A program made the position numbers and the translations under genes. This document shows positions 37,613-46,400 of a DNA stretch of 64,000 nucleotides, one piece after another. Position 1 is the first letter of the stretch; each line of letters starts with the position of its first letter. Source of the DNA: Mucilaginibacter sp. 14171R-50 (GTDB lineage: Bacteria > Bacteroidota > Bacteroidia > Sphingobacteriales > Sphingobacteriaceae); the NCBI RefSeq assembly GCF_010093045.1, contig NZ_CP048115.1, positions 3,348,001-3,412,000 of the forward strand. Reading direction: 5' to 3'. The notes beneath the pieces are model-generated. The model had not been told where the DNA came from and searched no databases. It worked only from the letters and a program-made list of their open reading frames with translations.

Positions 37613-38187
37613 GTTTTTTTACTTATGCCGGCCAAAGTAAGGGTTTGCCCAAAGAATTACTGGAATACCAGCCGTGCCTGATTGACCGTAAAACAAGCGA
37701 CCATTTACTGGAAAAATTTATAAAGGAAACGCCCTGGAAGCAAACTACGCAAAAACTTTGGGACAAAGAATACCTTACACCCCGTTTAACCTGCTGGTAT
37801 GGCGATACTGACCGCATTGCGGGTACACTGCCGTGGACGCCAGAACTACAAGAAATCCGTAAAGTGGTTGAACCCCTGGCGGGCATAAAATTTAATACCG
37901 TACTGCTTAATTATTACCGGGATGGGAATGATTCAGTTGCCTGGCATAGTGATAAAGAAAGTATTATGGGCAGTCAACCCGTTATTGCATCTGTAAGTTT
38001 TGGCCAGGTACGTAGTTTTGACATCCGTAGAAAGGCAGATCATAAGGAACATTATTCGGTTAGGCTGGAGCACGGCTCGTTCCTGTTGATGAAAGCAGGA
38101 TTGCAGGAGGAGTGGGAGCACCGTATAGCCAAATCCGCCAAAACAATGAGGCCACGTATCAATTTAACGTTCAGGCTTGTTATCTAA
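37600..38187 (+). CDS. alkB: AlkB-like 2-oxoglutarate/Fe(II) dioxygenase
   Basis: A 195-residue member of the AlkB family, which removes alkyl groups from damaged DNA or RNA bases by oxidation. The iron ligands are His116 and Asp118 in WHSDKE and His174 in EEWEHRI. The 2-oxoglutarate-binding RPRINLTFR lies at the C-terminus. The family segments LTCWYGD and FNTVLLNYYRDG-DSVAWHSD are present, which makes it closest to the ALKBH2/3-like bacterial group. The start overlaps the preceding small gene. Ku follows about 330 bases downstream, giving a small DNA-repair neighbourhood. Confidence 0.93.
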   Translation: MEQLSFFTYAGQSKGLPKELLEYQPCLIDRKTSDHLLEKFIKETPWKQTTQKLWDKEYLTPRLTCWYGDTDRIAGTLPWTPELQEIRKVVEPLAGIKFNTVLLNYYRDGNDSVAWHSDKESIMGSQPVIASVSFGQVRSFDIRRKADHKEHYSVRLEHGSFLLMKAGLQEEWEHRIAKSAKTMRPRINLTFRLVI

Positions 38188-38253
38188 CCATGCGATGCTT
38201 TGCCTGCAAAAACAAAAATGCATGTTAACAGTTATTTGTGTGAGGATTGAACT

Positions 38254-38505
38254 ATGGAGAATTATCCGATCACAATCAGTAAGGACAAGCAAATTCATCA
38301 TTTTGAAGTAGGCGAATACCTGCACCATGATGAGATGAGCTGTAAATTCAAAATTTTTGAAGCTGGCAAATTTGTAGCCAGTTTTGAGCCTGACGCACAG
38401 CAATGCCTTCACATTTGCCAAAACCCCGGAAACCTGGACGAAGAGATCTTGCACTTGCTGGCTGATCAGATTGAAGCTCATCATCCTCATCAGCGTTATC
38501 ACTAA
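38254..38505 (+). CDS. Small uncharacterised protein
   Basis: An 83-residue, His-rich acidic protein (QIHHFEVGEYLHHDE, and AHHPHQRYH at the end). No signal peptide, membrane segment or known domain was recognised. It lies between alkB and ku on the same strand, 12 bases before ku, and may be cotranscribed with it. The clustered histidines could bind metal, but that is speculation. Confidence 0.68.
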   Translation: MENYPITISKDKQIHHFEVGEYLHHDEMSCKFKIFEAGKFVASFEPDAQQCLHICQNPGNLDEEILHLLADQIEAHHPHQRYH

Positions 38506-38517
38506 ATTTTTTAGATT

Positions 38518-39288
38518 ATGAGATCGATCTGGACAGGCTCTATTGGCTTTGGACTCGTAAGCATACCCGTCAAATTATTTTCTGCAGTGCAAACAGCTTC
38601 GCTGGACCTGGATATGCTGGACAGCCGAGACCACGCACACATCAAATTTCAGCGGGTAAACGAAAATACAAAGAAAGAAGTCCCTTATGATAAAATAGTT
38701 AAGGGATATAAGTATGATGATGACTATGTAATTGTAGAGGCCGCTGATTTTGAGGCCGCCGCGCCTGAAAAAAGTAAGGTTATAGAAATTGAAAGCTTTG
38801 TAGATCTGACCTCGGTTAATCCTATGTATTACGAAACTTCGTACTATACTGAACCGGCTACAAAAAACAACAAGGCTTACGCGTTGCTTTTAGAGGCCCT
38901 GAAAAAATCAGGTAAAGCCGGATTAGCCAGATTTGTACTGCGAAGTACAGAAAGTTTATGTATTGTACACCCCGTTGAAAAAGATATTGTAGTTACCCGT
39001 ATTCGTTTCCAGCAGCAGATACGCGACCAAAGCGACTTAAATCTGGATAGCAAGATTACGGTTAGTAAAAAAGAACTGGATATGGGGCTGGCCCTGATAA
39101 ATCAATACGCCGAACCGCTCGATCTTTCAAAATATAAGGATGAATACCATAACGAGCTGTTGAAGATCATTGAAGCTAAGGCAAAAGGTAAGCGCCCAAC
39201 TATAAAGAAACTTAAACCAAAAGCTACAAAAAGCAATGACCTGTACGATCAGTTAATGAGCAGCTTGCAAGTAAAAAAGGGAGCTTAG
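38518..39288 (+). CDS. ku: Non-homologous end-joining protein Ku
   Basis: A 256-residue bacterial Ku protein that forms a ring around broken DNA ends and recruits ligase D. It has the family start MRSIWTGSIGFGLVSIPVKLFSAV, then KFQRVNENTKKEVPYDKIVKGYKYDDDYVI, an ESFVDLTSVNPMYYETSYYTEP block, and LVLRSTESLCIVHP-like sequence in the core. The C-terminus is basic (KAKGKRPTIKKLKPKATK), as in DNA-end-bridging Ku tails. No ligD gene is in the window; one would be expected elsewhere in the genome. Confidence 0.95.
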   Translation: MRSIWTGSIGFGLVSIPVKLFSAVQTASLDLDMLDSRDHAHIKFQRVNENTKKEVPYDKIVKGYKYDDDYVIVEAADFEAAAPEKSKVIEIESFVDLTSVNPMYYETSYYTEPATKNNKAYALLLEALKKSGKAGLARFVLRSTESLCIVHPVEKDIVVTRIRFQQQIRDQSDLNLDSKITVSKKELDMGLALINQYAEPLDLSKYKDEYHNELLKIIEAKAKGKRPTIKKLKPKATKSNDLYDQLMSSLQVKKGA

Positions 39289-39363
39289 CATTATTCAACC
39301 GAACGCGGCCGCTAAAATGAAAGGTTGAACGAATCAGGCTGTTTAGCCATTTTTATCGTGTTG

Positions 39364-39738
39364 TTACACGCACCAATTTGTATCACGGTAAACTATAAAA
39401 ACCGATTCTTGTTTAAGCCCCTCTTTAAGCACCATGGCCAGCGATTCCAGGGTTTGTTTCACCTCTTTATTTTTGCGGCTAATGTCCTCCGGTGAAGAAA
39501 GCTCGCCGGTAAATATCGCCGTGGGCGATACGGTAACCATACCATTCGCAGTATCTTTGGCAGGAAAAAACAACGTACCCGCTTGTAAAAGACCGCTAAC
39601 CACCGGCTGTTTATCAGCTAACCGCTCTGTCATCCATTCCTTAATTATCCGTGCGGCAAAATTGATCCGGTGAACCTTTGCACCCGGTTTATAGCCCTCC
39701 TGTAAACTAAAGGTTATCTTGTAACTCTTTTTCTTCAT
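39364..39738 (-). CDS. Uncharacterised protein, last gene of a DUF202 operon
   Basis: A 124-residue soluble protein (SYKITFSLQEGYKPGAKVHRIN at the start). It has a GELSSPEDISRKNKEVKQTLESLA amphipathic stretch, but no signal peptide or familiar motif. It starts 3 bases after the DUF202 gene ends, so it belongs to the three-gene minus-strand unit 40373-39364. Function unknown. Confidence 0.72.
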   Translation of the reverse strand: MKKKSYKITFSLQEGYKPGAKVHRINFAARIIKEWMTERLADKQPVVSGLLQAGTLFFPAKDTANGMVTVSPTAIFTGELSSPEDISRKNKEVKQTLESLAMVLKEGLKQESVFIVYRDTNWCV

Positions 39739-39741
39739 TGG

Positions 39742-40128
39742 CTATAAGTTTGGCAACAGATAGTATAACAGCAGCAAACTGCCACCGATAACGGCCAGTG
39801 TAAGTGTAAGCAACAACCCCGACTCCGGATGAAACGCCTGGTTGAGCAACTGTTTTTCCACCCGGCGGTAGCGCAGGTAACCAATAATGGCCGCTACTGC
39901 CCCTATAGCTACAAGGCAAACCCCTATAACACCCGAAAAGCCTTTAACCGGCGTAATATTGTGGCCGGTAACCACTAACGAAAGCTGCCGAACAAAAAGC
40001 GAGAATTTGACCACTACGAACCCAAAGCCCATTAACGCTATGCTTGTGCGGATCCACGCAAGAAAGGTGCGCTCGTTAGCCAGATGATCGCCAACACCGC
40101 CTTTTTGTTTGTTATTTTCATCTATCAT
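39742..40128 (-). CDS. DUF202 (YidH-like) inner membrane protein
   Basis: A 128-residue protein with three membrane segments and the DUF202 hallmark LANERTFLAWIRTSIALMGFGF near residues 15-37. Its start overlaps the preceding gene by 4 bases (ATGA). The family is widespread in bacteria and its function is not settled; it appears next to stress and transport genes. Confidence 0.9.
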   Translation of the reverse strand: MIDENNKQKGGVGDHLANERTFLAWIRTSIALMGFGFVVVKFSLFVRQLSLVVTGHNITPVKGFSGVIGVCLVAIGAVAAIIGYLRYRRVEKQLLNQAFHPESGLLLTLTLAVIGGSLLLLYYLLPNL

Positions 40129-40373
40129 GCCTTACCTTTATTGTCCCAGTGATCTTTAATAATTAAGCCGTCGGCGGTAGTTAATAGTCGCCTGGTAAAT
40201 CGTTCCCCTTTTATTTTGCCCCCGGGTTCTCTTCTGCCAATATACAAAAGAATTGGCCTGCCTTGCTCATCAGTTTTAAACGCAATATCATACCGCTGAA
40301 ACGTAGTCTCAATCATACTAGAAGGTTTATACACCTTGGCTAATAATGCTAATAATTGTGCTCCAAGTTTCAT
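40125..40373 (-). CDS. Small uncharacterised protein, first gene of a DUF202 operon
   Basis: An 82-residue basic protein (YKPSSMIETTFQRYDIAFKTDEQGRPILLYIGRR, then GERFTRRLL). No domain recognised. The stop overlaps the DUF202 start by 4 bases, which suggests tight co-expression. Confidence 0.72.
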   Translation of the reverse strand: MKLGAQLLALLAKVYKPSSMIETTFQRYDIAFKTDEQGRPILLYIGRREPGGKIKGERFTRRLLTTADGLIIKDHWDNKGKA

Positions 40374-40512
40374 TTCTACTCCAATAAATGTAATGTCCCC
40401 TGCTCAAGCCCGCCACTCGTGTAACAATGAACTATTAATAATTAGTGTTGTTGTTCGGGCACTGGCGCTTCACTCAAGCCCATAGGTTTTAGTGAGCTCA
40501 ATAGCCTATATA

Positions 40513-40546
40513 GGCAAGGGCCGGGTAATTAAACCCGGCCCTTGCC
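40513..40546. terminator. Strong GC-rich hairpin downstream of manganese catalase
   Basis: GGCAAGGGCCGGGT at 40513-40526 pairs perfectly with ACCCGGCCCTTGCC at 40533-40546, a 14 bp stem with a 6-base loop. It lies 40 bases past the catalase stop. No proper T run follows on either strand, so it may protect the 3' end or terminate with help; a plain intrinsic terminator is less certain. Confidence 0.6.
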
Positions 40547-40586
40547 ATTTAAAAGCCGGTTAATACTGGCATAACGTACTACAAAA

Positions 40587-41531
40587 TTATTTTTTGGGAG
40601 CGTTGTAGTTGCTCCATTGCGAAACACCCTCAGGCTCGCTGTTTTTAACTTCAGTACTTCGCATCTCACTCATTTCCTTATCCAGCTTTTGGGCTTGCTT
40701 CAGCTCTTTATCAAGTGATTTATCCGTTGCGGTTATACCTTGTGTGTCCTGCACATAATCCAGCGGATCAGCAATATAGTTCCATTCTTTCCCCATGTCA
40801 GGCATTTCTCCTTCGTTCCATGGGCCACGTACAGTGGCACCATTAGACAAATTGAAATATTGCTGCGTAAAGCGGGGGTCAGATGCCAATACACCGGGAG
40901 GGAAGTTTGGCTGAATATCATTAAGCGCGGCTTCGAACATCTTATAATGCGCCACCTCCCGGGTCATCAAAAACGATAAGCTTTCGTGCACGTAAGGGTC
41001 GTCGGTAAACTTCATCAGGTGTTCGTAAACCAGTTTAGCACGCGACTCTGAAGCCAGGTTGCTGCGCAGGTCCACTGTTAAATCGCCGTTGGAGTGGATG
41101 TAGCTTGCGCACCACGGAATACCCTGGCTATTGCGCGGCGTTACCCCGCCACCGGTGATGATGCCGAATTGCGGGTTTGCCGATAGTGCTTGGTGTATAA
41201 TGTTCTCTTTAGCGGCCTTACCGTCCATAACCTGCATGATCTCTGATTGATCAGCGGCGTCTTTTAATTCGCCGTTTACGCCTTTTAGCAGCATTTGAAT
41301 TGTTGCGCCAACAATTTCCAGGTGGCTAAACTCTTCGGTAGCTATATCCATCAGCATATCATATTTATCCGGATGCGGCATTTTAGCGCCAAAAGCCTGG
41401 GTGAAATATTGCATTGCCGCAGCCAACTCGCCATTTTCGCCGCCAAATTGCTCTAATAACAGGTTAGCGAAATAGGGGTCGGGGCGCGACACCCGTGCAT
41501 TAAATTGTAGGTCTTTTACGTGGTGAAACAT
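40587..41531 (-). CDS. Manganese-containing catalase
   Basis: A 314-residue non-heme catalase that converts hydrogen peroxide to water and oxygen with a di-manganese centre. The ferritin-like fold shows the ligand pattern: Glu35 in ENGELAAAM, Glu67 and His70 in TEEFSHLEIVG, and a second Glu...His pair in TREVAHYKMFEAAL (about residues 175-190). Length and the FHHVKDLQFNARVSRPDP start are typical. A disordered C-terminal tail follows the catalytic domain (after about 265). Monocistronic on the minus strand with a hairpin behind it. Proteins of this kind help resist peroxide and are common in stress clusters. Confidence 0.95.
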   Translation of the reverse strand: MFHHVKDLQFNARVSRPDPYFANLLLEQFGGENGELAAAMQYFTQAFGAKMPHPDKYDMLMDIATEEFSHLEIVGATIQMLLKGVNGELKDAADQSEIMQVMDGKAAKENIIHQALSANPQFGIITGGGVTPRNSQGIPWCASYIHSNGDLTVDLRSNLASESRAKLVYEHLMKFTDDPYVHESLSFLMTREVAHYKMFEAALNDIQPNFPPGVLASDPRFTQQYFNLSNGATVRGPWNEGEMPDMGKEWNYIADPLDYVQDTQGITATDKSLDKELKQAQKLDKEMSEMRSTEVKNSEPEGVSQWSNYNAPKK

Positions 41532-41755
41532 AAGTTTTTCATTTTAAATGGTGTATACGTACAACTTATAAGAAAGCCTATATGTTTCATATTTTTGAAA
41601 ATAGTTAATTAAAAATTAATCATCTTTCGGATTTGTCTTCAACGATCATTTCCTGTATCTAACAATATGCCGTTTAATGTTGCCCTGGCGTTTACGCCTG
41701 ACAGCTTATCTAAGAAAATTATTAAGCTAATGGAAATATTACGAAATTTGCACAC

Positions 41756-42223
41756 ATGACTGATCTGAATGAGTATGAGTGCGAAATGCTGGACACACTG
41801 CTGGAAGCTTTTGGCGTACCGGATAGTCTTACACGCGATCAGGTGATGTTACTTTTTGATCAGGACGAGTCGGCGGCATTTGCTATGATACAGATATTGA
41901 TACGCGAAGGACTGGTGAAAGGCACCGGTGAACACGGGCCCTATGATCTGCCGCAAAAGCTGGTACTGAAACCAAAAGGCGAAAAATTTTTGAAAAGCGG
42001 TGGCTTTTTACGCCGTTATCATCAGGAGCAGCAAAAACCGGTAGAAGTTGGCGGCACCCTTGCCAAACTTCAGCAACAAAACATGCGCCTGCAAAACCTT
42101 AGGCTATCAAACGAAGCGCTGATAGCAGACCTTAAGAAAAGGTTATCAAAACTTGAAACATTGCAATATTTATGGTGGGGGTTAATAGTTGTGGCACTTG
42201 TTGTCGGCTATATTTTAGGGTAG
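41756..42223 (+). CDS. Small tail-anchored protein with winged-helix-like N-terminus and coiled coil
   Basis: A 155-residue protein. Residues 1-85 look like a small winged-helix-type fold (YECEMLDTLLEAFGVPDSLTRDQV ... AMIQILIREGLVKG) followed by a basic loop. Residues about 98-135 form a coiled coil (KLQQQNMRLQNLRLSNEALIADLKKRLSKLE). A single C-terminal membrane segment (YLWWGLIVVALVVGYILG) ends the protein. This is a tail-anchored design with a possible nucleic-acid-binding head; the exact family is not recognised. Monocistronic, convergent with the sensor kinase gene. Confidence 0.72.
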   Translation: MTDLNEYECEMLDTLLEAFGVPDSLTRDQVMLLFDQDESAAFAMIQILIREGLVKGTGEHGPYDLPQKLVLKPKGEKFLKSGGFLRRYHQEQQKPVEVGGTLAKLQQQNMRLQNLRLSNEALIADLKKRLSKLETLQYLWWGLIVVALVVGYILG

Positions 42224-42287
42224 TTGAAGCAGGGAAGTTATATGCCAACTGGTCGTAATAGGAGCAGATAGCTTGTACCCCCGCAAC

Positions 42288-43346
42288 CTATATTTTAGGG
42301 AGTTCGAAAAATATAGTAGTTCCCATATTTTCCGTGCTATTTACCCATAACGTACCATTATGCCAATCAATAATATTTTTAATAACATACATTCCCAATC
42401 CAATAGTAGGTTCCCCTTGCAGCCCTTTTCTGCTTGCATCGGTAAATTTATCAAATAAAATATCCTTATATTTTTCGGGGATACCTATGCCATCATCCTT
42501 TACCGAAAATTGCACAACATCGCCTTTATCTATTACGCTTACGGTTATTACGCCGTTATCTCTTGTAAACTTTAATGCGTTTGTGGTTAAGTTGTTTAAT
42601 ATCTGAAAGAACTTTGGTTCGTCTACATTTATGAAAATATTTTCCGCCGAGGTGAAAAAGTTAAATGTCCGCTTAATGTCGGTAATGGACTTTTGATATT
42701 CTTCTACATATTCCCGGACTTTCTGCGCGATATTGACCCGTTTTTTTGCTAACGTGATGTCGGCTGTTTCTAAAAATTCACGCGCTGTGAATTCTCTTAT
42801 CAAGTTGATCGCCTGCGTATTAATATTGATTATATTATCTATCTGGGTGATGTCGGCCGGATCTTGGATCGATGACCTGAGAGACGAACCTAACATATTG
42901 ATGACACTTAACGGGCCGGCCAGATCGTGCGCAAGTATGTTTAAAATGGCGTCTTTTTTATTTGCATATTTTTCAAAGCTGAGCTGGTTTTCCAGCTCCG
43001 AAGTTATGTCTGCCACATTGCCGTAAAGCAACATTTCACCGGTTTTGTCTTCATCCTGTGAGGCGGTTATCCTTACCCATTTTATCTCGTTATTTACCAA
43101 TATCCGCAACTGAACGTAGTTTGCTAACGTGTGGCCAAGCACATCGGCAAGGGCTTTTTGTGCGTAGACACGATCTTCCGGATGAATAATTTCTGAAAGG
43201 TGATTGGGGGTTAGTTCATCGTAATTGGCGCCTACTAAGGACGCAAAAGCCGGGTTGGCGTAAATAAACTTCCCGGTATTTATATTAAATACAAAGCTCG
43301 CAACAGATGACTTTTCTGTTAGATCATGAAAAACAGTCGACTCCAT
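42288..43346 (-). CDS. PAS-domain sensor histidine kinase
   Basis: A 352-residue soluble kinase without membrane segments. PAS domain about 12-125 (SSVASFVFNINTGKFIYANPAFASLVGANYDEL ... IHPEDRVYAQKAL). Dimerisation/phosphoacceptor domain about 128-195 with the phosphorylated His in ILNILAHDLAGPLSVI. ATPase domain about 235-352, with NNLTTNALKFT (N box), DDGIGIPEKYKDILFDKF (G1/F) and GLGMYVIKNIIDWHNG (G2). Its start is 59 bases after the TreY-MalQ stop on the same strand, so it could be read with the trehalose operon. Its partner regulator is not evident; the orphan receiver at 51376 is one candidate. Confidence 0.9.
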   Translation of the reverse strand: MESTVFHDLTEKSSVASFVFNINTGKFIYANPAFASLVGANYDELTPNHLSEIIHPEDRVYAQKALADVLGHTLANYVQLRILVNNEIKWVRITASQDEDKTGEMLLYGNVADITSELENQLSFEKYANKKDAILNILAHDLAGPLSVINMLGSSLRSSIQDPADITQIDNIININTQAINLIREFTAREFLETADITLAKKRVNIAQKVREYVEEYQKSITDIKRTFNFFTSAENIFINVDEPKFFQILNNLTTNALKFTRDNGVITVSVIDKGDVVQFSVKDDGIGIPEKYKDILFDKFTDASRKGLQGEPTIGLGMYVIKNIIDWHNGTLWVNSTENMGTTIFFELPKI

Positions 43347-43405
43347 CTATCAGTAACACATTGTATAGCATAGGGTTTTATTTTAGCACCGATCATTTCT
43401 TCACT

Positions 43406-46400
43406 TTAAATTCTGTCGAACATAACCGCCCAATCTTTCATTTTTCTGATTGGTATATTATCGAAGGAGTCGCCTGTTAACTTCCAGGCCCAGTTACCCG
43501 CTGTGCCGGCGGGAGTATTCATCCTTGCGTCTTCGGGCAGGTTAAGCCAATCTTGCATGGGTATAATGGCTGTATCACAAACCGATGAAAACGCAGCCCT
43601 GATGAGGGTTTTACAGATGTTTTTTTTATTGGCTTTTATCCCTGTATATTTCTTTAAGGTTTTAAAAGTGATTTTATCCGCATCATTTTGTAACCATCCC
43701 AAAGTAGTATTATTATCGTGTGTGCCGGTATAAACAAAATTGTTTGGTGTATGATGGTGCGGTGCATAGCCCGACTTTGCGATGTCGTGGCCAAAAGCAA
43801 ATTGTAAAACCTTCATCCCCGGCAGGCAAAATTGGTCTTTAAGCGCGTATACAGGTTCATCTATCTCACCAAGATCCTCCGCAACAAAAGGCAGATCAGT
43901 AAACGTTTTATTAATCGTTTTAAAAAAATCCGAACCGGGCCCGTCCAACCATTTGCCGTTGATAGCTGTTTCTTCATCAGCCGGTACATCCCAATAAGCC
44001 GAGAAGGCCCTGAAATGGTCCAGCCTCAGCGTATCGTACCATTTCAGGTTCTTAGCTATTCGATCTATCCACCATTTGTATCCTTGTTCTTTTAACTTCT
44101 GCCAGTTGTATACAGGGGTGCCCCAGCGCTGGCCGTTTTGGTTAAAATAGTCGGGTGGCACGCCGGACACGCTTATCATTTTCAGGTTCTCATCCAGGTT
44201 AAAAATCTCTGGGTTTGCCCATATATCGGCGGAATCGTAACTAACATAAAAGGGAAGGTCGCCCAATATTTTAATATCCAGCTTATTACAGAGTTCTTTC
44301 AGCTTAAGCCATTGCCGGGTGAATATGAACTGCAGCCATTTTACTTTTTCAATTTTAACAGCCTCGTCTTTAACTATTTTGGTCAGTGCAGCGTTGTCCC
44401 GGTTTTTGTACTGCTCAGGCCAGGTGTGCCAGGGGGCCTGGTTATACAGTTCCTTAAGTACGCTGTAAAGCGCGAAGTCGTTCAACCAGTAATTTTCATT
44501 CCTGCAGAACGATCTAAACCCATTTTCTAATAGTTCAGGCGGATGGGCGCGGTAAACCTCCCAGGCTATATCGAGTAACTGATCCTTAGTTTGTTGTGCT
44601 TTTTCAAACTCTACTAAATCTATGTCCTGCTGAGCATGTTGTCTCAGATCGTTTGCTGTTAATAAGCCGTCTTCTGCCAGTACATCAGGGCTGATCAGTA
44701 ACACGTTACCCGCCTGGCTTGACGTTGAACTATAAGGCGAATAAGCATCGGCGGCGCTTACGGCATTAAGCGGTAATATTTGCCAGTAACGCTGGCAGCC
44801 CTTTTTAAGCAGATGGGCAAATTCCTTTGCTGCAGGTCCAAAATCGCCAAGCCCGAATTTAGAAGGAAGCGAAGTAATATGCAGCAAAACTCCGGCGCTG
44901 CGCTTATTTGTTGATTTGCCCAAATGCAGCACCGCTACCGGCAACTCATCTAAAACATTTTGTATCTGTGTTTTGCCGCTTAGTACGCTTGTTTTGCCTG
45001 TAAGGATGTTTTTGGCCAATACCGGTGCCTCGTAAGGTATATGAATATAAGTATGGCTCCAGTCTGTTTGGGGGCGGATGGGGACAATAGTAACCACCCA
45101 CTCCTCATCGTAAATTCTGGCAAAAGCAATGGCGCCCTCGGCATGCTTACCGCTAACGGTAAGAGGCAGGTAATCGCCTTTTTCAAAAAGCTGCGGAAGC
45201 GCTGACCGTAATTTTAAGAGCTTTTGCAACAGCCAGCTTTTGCTCTGCCCGTCTACCTCTTTTTCCTGAAAATTCTTGAAATTTTTTAAGTTTTTTCCGA
45301 GAAATTGCTGTCGTTTTTTATAGTCTACAGGCCTGCGGTTGTCGGGGTCTACCATGCTTAGGTCCCAAAGTTCGCAACCCTGATAAATATCGGGTACGCC
45401 TGGGCAAGTTAATTTAAGGGTTACCTGACCGAGTGAATTGATAATCCCGAGTTCGCTCACTTTTTGATGAAACCCGGTGAAGCTTTTCCAAAAGGAACGG
45501 CTGGTGTCGAGCAAACTGCTAACAAAGGCTTTTACACCATTTTCATACTCTTCATTTGGTTCGGCCCAGTTTGAATGCCTTTTTGCTTCACGGAGCGTTT
45601 TTTCCAAATATTCTTCCAAGCGGGTAATGAAATTACCGTTATCCTCCCCCGGCATCGGGTAAGTGCCGATAAGAGTTTGGTAAATAAAGTATTCATCATT
45701 TTTATCAGGAGCGCCCTTTTGTTTGATATCCGCATTTAAGCCTTGCCACTCTGTGATTTTGGAAAGCCATTCGTCGCTAAGGGCGGTGAGTACATTAAGC
45801 CGTGCCCTTACATCTTCGCCGCGTTTGGTATCGTGTGTAGAGGTTGCATTTAACGCCAGGGGCCATTGCAGTTGGCGTTGCAACATGAGAGTGTGAAATT
45901 CATCTACCGGCAACCCAAATACATCCGGCGAATCGCCCACTTCGTTATGGTCGATGAAGCGATTGTAGGTGTACATCAGGGTATCCTCTACACCCTTGGC
46001 CATTAGCGGGCCGCTAAACTGCATGCAGCGCTGGTAAAACTTTAACGCCCTTTGATTATAGTCATCGCCTGCATCCAGCTTAAAAAGTTGTACGGTGTTG
46101 TTTTTCGCTTCCTGTAATATTTGGTCTACTTGTTCCATTTCGCCCCCGGAAAGGGGCCAGCTATTGCCGTAAAAGCGATAAACCGGAAAGTTAATGAGTA
46201 ATTCTGAAATGGCCTGTTTAACCGCTTCACGGTCTTGCTGTTCCCCTAACTTCAACGTTAAATAAAAGTTGGTCAGGTTTTCCAGTTCGCCGTTCATGTG
46301 AGTGGTCAGTATCAGCTCCTTCTTTTCCCTGATCTGTTCATGTACGGGTTTGTTCTTGCCCGTAAGGTCCTGGTAAAAGCGCGTGAACGCTTTTTCGCTT

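Noticed and set aside
38164..38502. 112-codon frame on the minus strand
   Set aside because: It overlaps the plus-strand 83-residue gene and the alkB end. The plus-strand reading continues a co-directional repair operon with good spacing to ku, so it is preferred.
42208..42300. 13-base direct repeat CTATATTTTAGGG at the ends of two convergent genes
   Set aside because: Each copy covers the stop-proximal codons of a different gene and there is no further similarity. Probably chance.
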